A DNA stretch of 64,000 nucleotides from Actinomycetes bacterium (GCA_029782145.1 JAKOVH010000016.1:372001-436000); one strand, 5' to 3'. Counted from the stretch's first letter, positions 9,768-18,637 are shown. Numbers and translations: made by a program. Notes: generated by a model not told the origin, from the sequence alone.

Positions 9768-10541
9768 ATGGCGACGAGGGGCGGCCCGCCGGCGACGGGC
9801 ATCGTCACTCCCGAGGCGGTGCTGCTCGAGTTCGAGACCGCCGGGGTGGCCTCGCGCACCGTCGCCGAGCTGCTCGACCTGGGCGCCGTGGTGGTCGCCT
9901 TCTCCGTCGTGCTGATCGCCCTGACGTTCGTGGCCGCGGCCCTCGGCGGCGACCTCGGACCGACGGTCGTGGCGGTGGTGTCGCTGGTGATGGGCTTCGT
10001 GATGCTGGTCGGCTATCCGGCCGCCATGGAGACGTTCTGGGACGGCCGCACCCTCGGCAAGGCCGCCATGGGGCTGCGGGTGGTCACCCGCGAGGGTGCG
10101 CCGGTGCGGTTCCGGCACGCGGCCATCCGGGCGATGCTCGGGTTGGTCGAGATCTGGGCCCTGCTCGGCATCCCCGCGGTGGTCTCGATCATCAGCAGCC
10201 GTCGCGACCAGCGCCTCGGCGACCTCGTGGCGGGCACGCTCGTGCTGCGCCAGCGCGCCGGACGGCGGGCGTCGCCTCCTGTGTCGTTCGGCGTGCCGTG
10301 GAACTGGGAGAGCTACGTGCAGTCGCTCGACGTGTCGCCCCTCACCGACGAGCAGTACGGCGTGGTCAGGGCGGTGCTGCTGCGGGTCGGCGAGCTGTCC
10401 GCCGCCGCCCGCTGGCAGGTCACCACCGAGGTGGCCACGGCGGTCGCCGGGCGCCTGCGCATGCCGGTGCCCACGCAGGTGCCGCCGGAGATGTTCCTGC
10501 TGTGCGTGGCCACCGCCTACCAGCGGCGCCACGCCCGATGA
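9768..10541 (+). CDS. RDD-family membrane protein
   Basis: This 257-residue protein has two or three membrane segments in its first 150 residues. The RDD arrangement is seen in GVASRTVAELLDLGAVVVAF, then FWDGRTLGKAAMGLRVVTREG, then RRDQRLGDLVAGTLVLR. RDD proteins are membrane proteins of mostly unknown or transport-related role. The C-terminal 90 residues are soluble and helical (DVSPLTDEQYGVVRAVLLRVGELS). Divergence from SpoIIM next to MoxR/DUF58 matches Rv3694c-Rv3695 as recalled. ATG at 9768 sits close behind a TACGGT box, so the mRNA is probably leaderless. Confidence 0.83.
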   Translation: MATRGGPPATGIVTPEAVLLEFETAGVASRTVAELLDLGAVVVAFSVVLIALTFVAAALGGDLGPTVVAVVSLVMGFVMLVGYPAAMETFWDGRTLGKAAMGLRVVTREGAPVRFRHAAIRAMLGLVEIWALLGIPAVVSIISSRRDQRLGDLVAGTLVLRQRAGRRASPPVSFGVPWNWESYVQSLDVSPLTDEQYGVVRAVLLRVGELSAAARWQVTTEVATAVAGRLRMPVPTQVPPEMFLLCVATAYQRRHAR

Positions 10542-10548
10542 GCGCCGT

Positions 10549-10554
10549 TAGCCT
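10549..10554 (+). promoter_or_regulatory. Putative -10 box of the cysteine desulfurase gene
   Basis: TAGCCT lies 6 nt before GTG 10561, the spacing of a leaderless transcript. It starts 8 bp after the RDD stop codon. Confidence 0.5.
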
Positions 10555-10560
10555 GTGGGG

Positions 10561-11790
10561 GTGAGCGCCTACCTCGACCACGCGGCCACCACGCCCATGC
10601 GCCGCGAGGCCGTCGAGGCGATGCTGCCGTTCCTCGACGAGCGCTTCGCCAACCCCTCCGGCGCCCACCGCATGGCCCGCGACGCCCGCCGGGCCGTCGA
10701 CGACGCCCGTGACCGGTTCGCTGCCCTGCTCGGCGCCCGGCCCGGCGAGGTGGTCTTCACGAGCGGGGGCACCGAGTCCGACAACCTGGCCGTGTTCGGC
10801 GCGGGGCGCGCCGGCGCCGATGGGCCCGTCCCCTCGGCTCCCGCCGACCTCACCGCTCGGCTCGGCACGGTGGTCTGCTCCGCCGTCGAGCACCACGCCG
10901 TGCTCGACCCCGTGCTGGCCCTCGGCGGGCGCACCGTGGCGGTCGACCGCACCGGCCGGCTCGACCTCGACGACCTCGACGAGGTCCTGTGGGCCGAGGC
11001 GGCCCGGGCCGCCGCGGGCGAGAGCGCCGGGGTGCGGCTGGTGTCGGTCATGGCGGCCAACAACGAGGTGGGCACGCTCCAGCCGCTGGGAGACGTGGCC
11101 GAGATCGTGCGCCGCCACGCACCCGGTGCCGTGCTGCACACCGACGCGGTGCAGGCGTTCTGCTGGGCCGACGTGGCCGAGCTGTGCTCGGTGGCAGACC
11201 TGGTGAGCATCAGCGCCCACAAGTTCGGCGGTCCCAAGGGGGTCGGTGTGCTGGTGGTGCGCGACGGGGTGGCCCTCTCGCCCCGCCAGCTGGGTGGCGG
11301 CCAGGAGCGCGGCCGGCGCTCGGGCACCCAGAACGTGGCGGGCATCGTCGCCGCCGCGGTGGCCGCCGGGCTCACCGTCGAGGCGCGGCCGGCGGAGGTC
11401 GAGCGCGTCGCCAAGCTGCGCGACCGTCTCCTCGACGGCCTGGTGGCGAGCGTCCCGGGCCTGGTGGAGACGGGCGCCGTCGTCGGCCCCGGCGGTCCCG
11501 ACCGCACCGGCCGGGTGCCGGGCGTGGCTCACGTCTGCATCGAGGGCGTCGAGAGCGAGGCCCTGCTGTTCCTGCTCGAGCGGGCGGAGGTGTTCGCGTC
11601 GGCGGCGTCGTCGTGCTCGAGCGGGGCGCTCGAGGCCTCCCACGTGCTGGCCGCCATGGGCGTGCCGTCGGAGCTGCGGGCGGGGTCGCTGCGGCTCTCG
11701 CTCGGCTGGTCGACCACCGACGCCGAGGTCGACCACGCCCTCGCCGCCCTCCCGCCGGCGGTCGAGCGGCTGCGCGCCGTCGGGCTCTGA
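10561..11790 (+). CDS. Cysteine desulfurase (NifS/IscS class)
   Basis: This 409-residue PLP enzyme begins SAYLDHAATTPMRREA, the conserved N-terminus of NifS/IscS proteins. SISAHKFGGPKG near residue 220 holds the PLP-binding lysine, and ASSCSSGALEASHVL near residue 347 holds the catalytic cysteine. It takes sulfur from L-cysteine as a persulfide. The mnmA gene starts 10 bp downstream on the same strand, so the sulfur is most likely passed to MnmA for tRNA thiolation, although Fe-S supply is also possible. GTG at 10561 is preferred to GTG at 10555 because it fits the -10 spacing. Confidence 0.92.
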   Translation: MSAYLDHAATTPMRREAVEAMLPFLDERFANPSGAHRMARDARRAVDDARDRFAALLGARPGEVVFTSGGTESDNLAVFGAGRAGADGPVPSAPADLTARLGTVVCSAVEHHAVLDPVLALGGRTVAVDRTGRLDLDDLDEVLWAEAARAAAGESAGVRLVSVMAANNEVGTLQPLGDVAEIVRRHAPGAVLHTDAVQAFCWADVAELCSVADLVSISAHKFGGPKGVGVLVVRDGVALSPRQLGGGQERGRRSGTQNVAGIVAAAVAAGLTVEARPAEVERVAKLRDRLLDGLVASVPGLVETGAVVGPGGPDRTGRVPGVAHVCIEGVESEALLFLLERAEVFASAASSCSSGALEASHVLAAMGVPSELRAGSLRLSLGWSTTDAEVDHALAALPPAVERLRAVGL

Positions 11791-11800
11791 CGAGGCCGCC

Positions 11801-12868
11801 GTGCAGGTCCTCGTCGCCATGTCGGGGGGCGTCGACTCGTCGGTGGCCGCCGCGCTGCTGACCGAGCAGGGCCACGAGGTCGTCGGGGTCACGCTGAAGC
11901 TCTGGGGCGGCGACTCCGACTCGGGGTGCTGCTCGGTGAGCGACGTCGACGACGCCCGCCGCGTCGCCGACCAGCTGGGCGTCGAGCACCTGGTGTTCGG
12001 CTTCGCCGACGACTTCGCCGCCCACGTGGTCGGCCCGTACGTCGCCGACCACGCCGCCGGGCGCACGCCGAACCCGTGCATCGAGTGCAACCGGCACCTC
12101 AAGTTCGACCGGCTGCTGGTGCGGGCCCGGGCCCTCGGCTTCGACGCCGTGGCCACCGGTCACCACGCCCGGATCGCCCCGGCGGGCCCGGCCGGGGAGC
12201 TGCGGGTGCTGCGCGGGGTCGACGTCGGCAAGGACCAGAGCTACGTGATCCACATGTTGCGCGCCGAGCAGCTCGAGCGGGTGCTGCTGCCCATCGGTGG
12301 GCTCACCAAGGGCGAGGTGCGGACCCGGGCCGCCGCCCTCGGTCTGCGCACGGCCGGCAAGCCCGACAGCCAGGACGTGTGCTTCGTGTTCCGGGCAGGG
12401 GGCGGGCGCGAGGCGTTCCTGGGGAGGCGCATCCCGCTGCGCCCGGGCCGGCTGGTCGACCGCCATGGCGCCGAGGTCGGCTCGGTCGAGGCCGTCGAGC
12501 TGGTCACCGTCGGCCAGCGGCGGGGCCTCGGGGTGGGGGGCGACGGCGAGCCCCGCTACGCGCTCGAGGTCGACGTGGAGTCGGCCACCGTGGTCGTCGG
12601 CGGGGCCGGCGACCTGCTGGTCGACGAGGAGCGGTTGGCGTCCGTGGTGTGGGCCGACGACGTGGCCCGGGCGACGGCGCGGGCCGCGTCTGGCGTCACC
12701 GCGCAGGCCAGCGCCCACGGCTCACCGATCGCCGTCTCGGGGCTCGACGAGGCCGCCGACCGCTCGGTGGTGGTCCGGTGGTCCGCCCCCCAGCGCCGGG
12801 TGGCGCCGGGGCAGAGCGTGGTGCTCTACGCCGGCGACGTGGTGCTCGGCGGCGGCGTGGTCAGCTGA
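11801..12868 (+). CDS. mnmA: tRNA-specific 2-thiouridylase
   Basis: This 355-residue protein starts VQVLVAMSGGVDSSVAAALL, the PP-loop pyrophosphatase motif SGGVDSS used to adenylate U34. The catalytic cysteines are in RTPNPCIECNRHLKF near residue 95 and DSQDVCFVF near residue 195. It thiolates position 2 of the wobble uridine in Lys, Glu and Gln tRNAs using sulfur from a desulfurase, which is encoded immediately upstream. Length is normal for the family. Its stop overlaps the convergent membrane-protein gene by 8 bp. Confidence 0.95.
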   Translation: MQVLVAMSGGVDSSVAAALLTEQGHEVVGVTLKLWGGDSDSGCCSVSDVDDARRVADQLGVEHLVFGFADDFAAHVVGPYVADHAAGRTPNPCIECNRHLKFDRLLVRARALGFDAVATGHHARIAPAGPAGELRVLRGVDVGKDQSYVIHMLRAEQLERVLLPIGGLTKGEVRTRAAALGLRTAGKPDSQDVCFVFRAGGGREAFLGRRIPLRPGRLVDRHGAEVGSVEAVELVTVGQRRGLGVGGDGEPRYALEVDVESATVVVGGAGDLLVDEERLASVVWADDVARATARAASGVTAQASAHGSPIAVSGLDEAADRSVVVRWSAPQRRVAPGQSVVLYAGDVVLGGGVVS

Positions 12869-13760
12869 CCAGCAGGCGCCGGCGGCGGGCCTCCTCGAGC
12901 GCCCACCCCGGGCGGCTGGGTGCGACGAGCACGGCGCGGACCTCGACGGGCTGCGCCGCCCCCCGGTCGGCCCCCGTTCGACGCGGTGCGGGGATGATGG
13001 TCTCGGGCTCGGTGAGGCGCAGCTCGAGCGCCAGGCCGAGCGCCCCGACGGTGAGGTCGGTGGCCGTGGTGTCGGCCGGGGCGGGCCCGAGGGAGTCGAC
13101 CCGCTGGCGCACCACGAGCAGGGCGTCGGTCAGCGCCAGGCGGTCGACCACCACGACCCCCGCCGGGACGAACACCAGCCACCGCTGCGACAGCCGGTGC
13201 AGCAGCCGCACGCCGCCGAGGGCCAGCGCCCAGCCCACGACCAGCGCCACCGCCCCCAGCACCCACTGGCGGGTGGCGAGCAGCAGCGGGCCGGCCGTGG
13301 CACCGGCGACGACAACGAGCCAGGTCACCTCGATGGGCCCGAGCAGCAGGGCACCCGGTGGGCGCAGCGGCATGCGGCGCTCGTCGCCGTAGGAGGAGCC
13401 GTTGACGAAGCGGTCACCGACGGGGGCCGACAGCGCCACCACGGCGACGAGCGCGGTGGCGCCGAGGGCGACGGCCTCGGGCGCGTCGGCCCCGTCGGGC
13501 ACCACGACGGCGGCCCAGGCGGCCGCGGCCAGGGAGGCGGGGGCGAGGGTGCGCGCCACGGTGAGCGACACGGTGCTCGGCACGAGGGCCGCGACCAGGC
13601 CGGCGAGCCACAGCACCCACAGAGCGACGGTGGCCACGACCTGCACCCCCCGGCTGCGCGGGTCGAGCGCGTCGCCGAAGGCGGTCCCCGCGGTGAACGG
13701 CAGCGTCAACCAGATGGCGGCGGTCGCCCACCGGCCGAAGAGCTGCGTGGGGGGTGTCAT
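12861..13760 (-). CDS. Hypothetical membrane protein, about six membrane segments
   Basis: This 299-residue protein begins MTPPTQLFGRWATAAIWLTLPF and has hydrophobic segments near residues 12-30, 38-60, 68-90, 100-125, 150-170 and 175-195. A soluble C-terminal third follows (VVVVDRLALTDALLVVRQRVDSLG), which looks like a PH-type or beta-rich domain. It resembles actinobacterial membrane proteins with a PH-like tail, but I cannot assign a family. ATG at 13760 was chosen because the upstream extension is low-complexity. The gene converges on mnmA and is divergent from the leader ORF at 13809. Confidence 0.6.
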   Translation of the reverse strand: MTPPTQLFGRWATAAIWLTLPFTAGTAFGDALDPRSRGVQVVATVALWVLWLAGLVAALVPSTVSLTVARTLAPASLAAAAWAAVVVPDGADAPEAVALGATALVAVVALSAPVGDRFVNGSSYGDERRMPLRPPGALLLGPIEVTWLVVVAGATAGPLLLATRQWVLGAVALVVGWALALGGVRLLHRLSQRWLVFVPAGVVVVDRLALTDALLVVRQRVDSLGPAPADTTATDLTVGALGLALELRLTEPETIIPAPRRTGADRGAAQPVEVRAVLVAPSRPGWALEEARRRRLLVS

Positions 13761-13796
13761 CGGCGTCGAGATTTGCTCACGCAGGCCTCTGGTGGC

Positions 13797-13802
13797 TATT
13801 CC
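13797..13802 (+). promoter_or_regulatory. Putative -10 box ahead of the leader ORF
   Basis: TATTCC ends 6 nt before ATG 13809, and TTGCTC about 18 nt upstream could serve as -35. The match to TANNNT is imperfect at the last base. Confidence 0.3.
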
Positions 13803-13808
13803 AGTGAC

Positions 13809-13943
13809 ATGCGGCACACCCAGGCGAGGGGTGGCCGGCTCACCCGGAGGGACCAGATGGATCGAAGGCAGCAGGCGCTCGGCCTCGTCCGCATCCCCGT
13901 CGATGGCGGCGGACGACGCCCTGAGGCCGGAGGCGGGCGGTGA
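13809..13943 (+). CDS. Possible arginine-rich leader ORF coupled to the MetE-like gene
   Basis: This 44-codon ORF starts at ATG 13809. An internal ATG at 13857 gives a 28-codon version with a strong ribosome-binding site, GGAGGGA at 13846-13852. Its TGA (13941-13943) overlaps the ATG of the next gene as TGATG, a typical coupling arrangement. The peptide is rich in arginine and glycine and has no runs of Cys, Met or branched-chain residues, so a classical attenuator is not evident. It may be a translated leader or simply a chance ORF in high-GC DNA. Confidence 0.35.
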   Translation: MRHTQARGGRLTRRDQMDRRQQALGLVRIPVDGGGRRPEAGGGR

Positions 13944-14959
13944 TGGTCCACCCCGCGGCGGCGGGCCTCCCGGTCGGGCTGGCCACGGGGATCGGTGCGC
14001 TCCCGCACTGCGACCCGGGCGAGGCGGTGGAGTTCGTGCTGCGCCACAGCCCCCGGTTGCCGTCGGCGCCGTCGCTGCCGGCGCGCTCGCGGCGCGAGGG
14101 CATGGTGGCGCAGGCCGCGACCGGCATCGCCGGGGTCGACGTGCAGCCCGACGGGTCGTTGCACCTGGCGCCGGGGGCGATCGACCCCGAGGCCCCGCTC
14201 GGTGAGCTCGACCTCGCCGGCGAGGCCCACGTCGGGCTGCGGGCGTTCCTCACGGCCGTGGCCGACCGCGACGGGCCGGTGAAGGTGTCGCTCACCGGGC
14301 CCGTCACCCTCGGGGTCGCCCTGCACGCCGCTGGCGTCGAGCCCGAGCTGGCGTTCGCGGTGGCCGCCTCGGCGGTGCGGCAACGGGCTGCGGCGCTGAC
14401 TGACCACGTGCTGCGGCGGGTGCCGGCGGCCCAGCTGGTGGTCTTCGTCGACGAGCCGGCCATGGCGTGCGTGACCGAGCCCGGCTTCCCGATCGGCCCC
14501 ACGGAGGCCGTCGACCTGGTGTCGGGCGCCCTGGCCGTGCTGGAGCGCACGGCCGTCACGGGTCTGCACTGCTGCGCTCCGGCCGACTACCGGCTGCTGC
14601 TCGCGTCAGGGCCGGCCATCCTCTCCGTGCCCGTCGACGGCGGCATCGAGCGCCACGCCGGCCTGCTCGCCGATCACCTCGAGCGCGGCGGCTGGGTGGC
14701 CTGGGGCGCGGTCCCCACCCACGGGCCGGTCGGCACGACGGTCGAGCGCCTCTGGCGCCGGCTGTCGGCCCTCTGGTGCGAGCTCTCGGGCGACGGCTGC
14801 GATCCGGTGCTGCTGCGCAGCAACGCCATGATCACCCCGACGTGCGGCCTCTCCCGCCACGGCGTCACCCAGGCCGAGCACGTGGTGGACCTGACCAACC
14901 GCCTGGCCACCCGCCTCCACGACCAGGCCATCGGCGTCCGCCTCGCCGCGGGCGCCTGA
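13943..14959 (+). CDS. Methionine synthase (MetE C-terminal domain)-like protein
   Basis: This 338-residue protein keeps only the catalytic-barrel half of cobalamin-independent methionine synthase, a UROD/MetE-like fold. VGLATGIGALPHCDPGEAVEFVL is the usual opening of actinobacterial family members. TGLHCCAPADYRLLL near residue 210 and MITPTCGLSRHGVTQAEH near residue 300 carry the zinc-ligand His/Cys residues. The missing N-terminal half means it is not a standard MetE. It looks like the homologue of M. tuberculosis Rv3015c, which neighbours ligA. The true substrate is unknown. GGAGG at 13929-13933 serves GTG 13940 or ATG 13943. Confidence 0.75.
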   Translation: MVHPAAAGLPVGLATGIGALPHCDPGEAVEFVLRHSPRLPSAPSLPARSRREGMVAQAATGIAGVDVQPDGSLHLAPGAIDPEAPLGELDLAGEAHVGLRAFLTAVADRDGPVKVSLTGPVTLGVALHAAGVEPELAFAVAASAVRQRAAALTDHVLRRVPAAQLVVFVDEPAMACVTEPGFPIGPTEAVDLVSGALAVLERTAVTGLHCCAPADYRLLLASGPAILSVPVDGGIERHAGLLADHLERGGWVAWGAVPTHGPVGTTVERLWRRLSALWCELSGDGCDPVLLRSNAMITPTCGLSRHGVTQAEHVVDLTNRLATRLHDQAIGVRLAAGA

Positions 14960-14977
14960 CCCCCCCTCCTCCTCCCC

Positions 14978-15152
14978 GTCCGCTGGCTCGATCCATCACC
15001 TCATGAGGTGATGGATCGAGCCACCGAACACGGGTCCCCTGTCCGCTGGCTCGATCGATGACCCGATGAGGTGATGGATCGAGCCACCGAACACGGGTCC
15101 CCTGTCCGCTGGCTCGATCGGTGACCCGATGAGGTGATGGGTCGAGCCAGCG
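14978..15152. repeat. Array 1: three palindromic units, 63-bp period
   Basis: Units start at 14978, 15041 and 15104, exactly 63 bp apart. Each has a 40-bp palindromic core (14984-15023, 15047-15086, 15110-15149) and an almost constant 23-bp spacer. The first core is a perfect palindrome of two TGGCTCGATCCATCACCTCA half-sites. In cores 2 and 3 the left arm has drifted. The array fills the gap between the convergent MetE-like and FtsX-permease genes. It could act as a bidirectional terminator, a protein-binding array or a mobile repeat. Confidence 0.92.
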
Positions 15153-15162
15153 ATCGACCGGA

Positions 15163-17724
15163 TCAGTCGCCGGTGAGGGCGCCGAGCACCGGGCGGCGGG
15201 CAGCCCGTCGGGCGGGGGCCGCCGCGGCCAGCAGCCCGACGCCGGCGCCGACCGCGGCGATCACCACGAACTGGCCGACGGGCAGGGTGAAGGTGGAGAT
15301 GTCGATGGTGTCCCCTCCGGCCTCCACCAGGCCCCAGCCGATCAGCGTGCCGAGGGCGAGCCCGGCCACCACGCCGAAGCCGGCGACCACCGCCGACTCC
15401 CAGCGGATCATCGAGCGCAGCTGGCGGCGGGTCTGGCCCAGGGCCCGCAGCATCCCGAGCTCACGGGTGCGCTCGTGGATCGACAGCGTCAAGGTGTTGG
15501 CGATGCCGAGCAGGGCGATCACCACGGCCACCGCCAGCAGGACGTAGACGACCGTCAGCATCTGGTCGATCTGCTGGCCGACGCTGTGGAGGTACTCCTG
15601 GCGGGTCTCGACCGTCGGTGATCCGGCGTCACGGGCGAGGGCCGCCACGGCGGCCTCGGCCGACGCCAGGTCGGCCCCGTCGTCGAGTCCCACCAGCACC
15701 ACGCCGGCCCCGAGCGGACGGGTGGCGTGGGCGTCCCAGAGCGCCGACGGCACGATCAGGTCGCCCAGCGCCCCCTTGGCCCTGTAGGTGGCGCCGATGG
15801 TGGTGGGCACGGTGGTGCCGTCGGCGAACGCGACGTCGACCGTCGAGCCCTCGACCCAGCCGTGGTCCTCGGCGTAGGCCGTCGAGACGGCGATGGCGGT
15901 GGCGTCGAGCCGTGCGATGTCGCCCGCCACGACCTTCAGGTCGGAGACCCGGGAGAGCTCGAGGGGGTCGGTGACCGTCGCCGTCTCGGCCGAGCCGTCG
16001 AGGGCGACGTCGCCGAACGAGAGCGGGCTGACGGCGGCGACGCCGTCGACCTGGCGGATCTGCTGCACGAACGAGGCGGGCAGCCCGCTGCCGGCGAACG
16101 ACGTCGAGCGCACGACGAGGTCGGTGTCTCCGAACGAGCTCGACACCTCTCGGTCGACCGACGTCCGCAGCGACGACCCGAACACGGTGAACACCGCGAC
16201 CACCCCGATGCCGATGACCAGCGCCGTGGCCGTCCCGGCGGTGCGCCGGGGGTTGCGCACGGCGTTCTCCTGGGCGAGCTGCCCGGTGACGCCTCGCACC
16301 AGACGGGCCGGGGCACCCAGCACCCGTCCCGCCCGACGGGCGAGCACCGGGCCGAGCAGGACGAACGCCACGGCGGTGGCGAGCGAGCCGAGCCCGACCG
16401 GACCGAGGCCGCCGCCCGTGGCACCGAGGACGATGAGCGCCACACCGCCGACGCCGGCCACCGCTCCGGCCGTGAGTCGGACCCGGCCCACACGGGAGGC
16501 TTCGACGGCCGTGGCCCGCAGGGCGGCGAGCGGCGACACCCGCGACGACTGCAGGGCCGGGCCGAGCGCCGCCACCAGGGTGACGCCCAGGCCGACGACC
16601 ACCGGCACGGCGACGCTGGCGGCACCGATGACGAGCGCGCCGGTGGGCAGCCCCGCGCCGCTGCGCTCGACCAGGGCTCGGAGGCCGACCGCCAGCCCGA
16701 GGCCGCCGGCCACGCCCAGCCCGGTGGCGAGCACGCCGACCAGCAGCGCCTCGAGCACCACCGAGCCGAGGACCTGGCCGCGGGTGGCACCGATCGCCCG
16801 CAGCAGGGCCGACTCGCGGCTGCGCTGGGCGGCCACGATCGAGAAGGTGTTGTGGATGCTGAACGAGGCGACCAGCAGGGCCACGCCGGCGAAGATCACC
16901 AGCATCGTCCGCATCATCCCGAGGAAGCCCTGCTCGATCGTCTGCAGCTGCTCGGCGCTGAGCGCGGTGCCGGTGATGGCCTCGGTGGCGGGGGGGAGGA
17001 CCGCCGAGACCCGCGCCGCGAGCTCGTCCTGGCCGACGCCGGGCTGGGCGGCGACGCGGATCTCGCTGAGACCCGGTCCTCCGCCGGCCAGGAGCCGGGC
17101 GGCGTCCTGCGGGGCGAAGCCGGTGAAGGTGACGCCGGCCATGCTGCCGGCGTCGCCGAAGCCGACCAGCCCGACGACCCGGACCGGCACCCGCTCGGGC
17201 ACCAGCACGATGGTGGTGTCGCCCACCGCCAGTTTCGCCGTCTGGGCCGAGGCCTCGTCGATCACGACCTCGACCGGCGCGTCGGCGGCACCGACGGTGG
17301 CCCGCGGGGCGCGACCCTCGACCACCCGGTAGGGCTCGAGCGCGGCGTCGTCGACCCAGCTCGAGCCGACGGTCGGTGGTCCGTTGCCGCCGATGGCCGA
17401 GCCGTCGGCCGACACGATCTGAGCGGGGGCCGTGACGACCGGTGCGGCCGTGGCCACGCCGGGCACGGCGCGCACGGCGTCGAGCACCGCCGGGTCGACG
17501 ACGCCCCGCTGGCCCGTGTCCGAGCTCCCGATCTTCGTGGAGCTCCGGACCACGACGGCGGTGCCCTCGTTGGCGGTGGCGAACATGCGGTCGAACCCAC
17601 CGCGGATGGTGTCGCCGAGCACCAGCGTGCCGGTGAGGAAGGCGACGCCGAGGACGACGGCGACGCAGGTGGAGACGAACCGCCGCTTGTGCCCGGCGAT
17701 GCCCTTGAACGTGGTGGACCACAT
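15163..17724 (-). CDS. FtsX/MacB-type ABC transporter permease
   Basis: This 853-residue protein starts MWSTTFKGIAGHKRRFVSTCVAVVLGVAF, the usual first membrane helix of this permease class. It has a MacB-like periplasmic domain, a first FtsX domain near residues 270-400 (SFSIHNTFSIVAAQRSRESALLRAIGATRGQ), and a second FtsX domain near residues 725-850 (LSIHERTRELGMLRALGQTRRQL). It is partner to the ATPase encoded directly upstream. ATG 17724 is preferred to GTG 17733 because GGGGAG lies at good spacing before it. Such systems export lipids, peptides or antibiotics, or sense cell-envelope stress. The stop codon lies 13 bp from palindrome array 1. Confidence 0.9.
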   Translation of the reverse strand: MWSTTFKGIAGHKRRFVSTCVAVVLGVAFLTGTLVLGDTIRGGFDRMFATANEGTAVVVRSSTKIGSSDTGQRGVVDPAVLDAVRAVPGVATAAPVVTAPAQIVSADGSAIGGNGPPTVGSSWVDDAALEPYRVVEGRAPRATVGAADAPVEVVIDEASAQTAKLAVGDTTIVLVPERVPVRVVGLVGFGDAGSMAGVTFTGFAPQDAARLLAGGGPGLSEIRVAAQPGVGQDELAARVSAVLPPATEAITGTALSAEQLQTIEQGFLGMMRTMLVIFAGVALLVASFSIHNTFSIVAAQRSRESALLRAIGATRGQVLGSVVLEALLVGVLATGLGVAGGLGLAVGLRALVERSGAGLPTGALVIGAASVAVPVVVGLGVTLVAALGPALQSSRVSPLAALRATAVEASRVGRVRLTAGAVAGVGGVALIVLGATGGGLGPVGLGSLATAVAFVLLGPVLARRAGRVLGAPARLVRGVTGQLAQENAVRNPRRTAGTATALVIGIGVVAVFTVFGSSLRTSVDREVSSSFGDTDLVVRSTSFAGSGLPASFVQQIRQVDGVAAVSPLSFGDVALDGSAETATVTDPLELSRVSDLKVVAGDIARLDATAIAVSTAYAEDHGWVEGSTVDVAFADGTTVPTTIGATYRAKGALGDLIVPSALWDAHATRPLGAGVVLVGLDDGADLASAEAAVAALARDAGSPTVETRQEYLHSVGQQIDQMLTVVYVLLAVAVVIALLGIANTLTLSIHERTRELGMLRALGQTRRQLRSMIRWESAVVAGFGVVAGLALGTLIGWGLVEAGGDTIDISTFTLPVGQFVVIAAVGAGVGLLAAAAPARRAARRPVLGALTGD

Positions 17725-17729
17725 GGCGA

Positions 17730-18509
17730 TCACTCCCCGAACGCCTTCATCCGCTCGAGCACCCGCTCGGCGGTGGGCGAGTCCATGCCGTCGACCACCC
17801 GACCGTCCGCCAGGAACACCACCCGGTCGGCGTGGGCGGCGGCGGACGGGTCGTGGGTGACCATCACGATGGTCTGGCCCAGGTCGTCGACCGCACGCCG
17901 CATGAGGCCGAGGATCTCGGTGCCGCTGCGGGAGTCGAGGTTGCCGGTGGGCTCGTCGGCGAACACCACGGCCGGACGGCCGGCCAGGGCGCGAGCGACG
18001 GCCACGCGCTGCTGCTGGCCGCCGGAGAGCTCAGAGGGCCGGTGGCGCACCCGGTCGCCGAGGCCGACGGTGGCGACGAGCTGGTCCAGCCACACCCGGT
18101 CGATCCGGCGCTTGGCCAGCCGGGCGGGCAGCGTGATGTTCTCCATGGCGGTGAGCGTCGGCACCAGGTTGAAGGCCTGGAACACGAACCCGATGCGGTC
18201 GCGCCGCAGCAGGGTGAGCTCCCGGTCGGAGAGGCGGCCGAGGTCGACCTCGGCGAACAGGATCTGCCCGTCGGTGAGCGTGTCGAGCCCGGCCAGGCAG
18301 TGCATGAGCGTCGACTTGCCCGAGCCCGACGGGCCCATCACTGCGGTGAAGCGGCCGGCCGGGATGTCGAGGTCGACGCCGTCGAGCGCCCGCACCTCGG
18401 TGCGGCCGGCGCCGTAGACCTTCACCGCTGATCGGGCCGACACCGCCGGGCCGCTGGCGGCCGTGGCGGCCCCTGTCGTGTGCGTCGTGTGCGTCGTGGT
18501 CACCGCCAT
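17730..18509 (-). CDS. ABC transporter ATP-binding protein (LolD/MacB class)
   Basis: This 259-residue protein has Walker A MGPSGSGKSTLMH near residue 70, the signature LSGGQQQRVAVARAL near residue 175, and Walker B AVVFADEPTGNLDS, all diagnostic of the MacB/LolD/FtsE class. The first 30 residues are a Thr/His-rich low-complexity tail. ATG 18509 follows a clear GGGAGGGA site. A separate promoter is likely, since TACGTT lies on the minus strand at 18547-18552, about 37 nt upstream. It energises the permease at 15163-17724, whose gene begins 5 bp beyond its stop. Confidence 0.95.
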   Translation of the reverse strand: MAVTTTHTTHTTGAATAASGPAVSARSAVKVYGAGRTEVRALDGVDLDIPAGRFTAVMGPSGSGKSTLMHCLAGLDTLTDGQILFAEVDLGRLSDRELTLLRRDRIGFVFQAFNLVPTLTAMENITLPARLAKRRIDRVWLDQLVATVGLGDRVRHRPSELSGGQQQRVAVARALAGRPAVVFADEPTGNLDSRSGTEILGLMRRAVDDLGQTIVMVTHDPSAAAHADRVVFLADGRVVDGMDSPTAERVLERMKAFGE

Positions 18510-18596
18510 CGCGGTCCCTCCCTGGTTCGCGTTCGCTGTCGTGTCGAACGTACGGAGAGGGGTCCGGGGCGGCCATGGTGCGGCCCGGTGTCGTGG

Positions 18597-18616
18597 GGGT
18601 GGGGAGAACCCCACCC
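18597..18616. terminator. Hairpin between the DUF4097 gene and the ABC genes
   Basis: GGGTGGGG and CCCCACCC flank a 4-nt AGAA loop. It lies 22 bp past the stop of the minus-strand DUF4097 gene. It lacks a T-run, so it may only weaken readthrough into the ABC genes. Confidence 0.4.
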
Positions 18617-18637
18617 GCGGGTGGCCGGCGTGGCCGG

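Noticed and set aside
13761-13942. A cobalamin riboswitch ahead of the MetE-like gene
   Set aside because: No B12-box or matching core was found in this 180-bp stretch; a short ORF with a ribosome-binding site explains it better.
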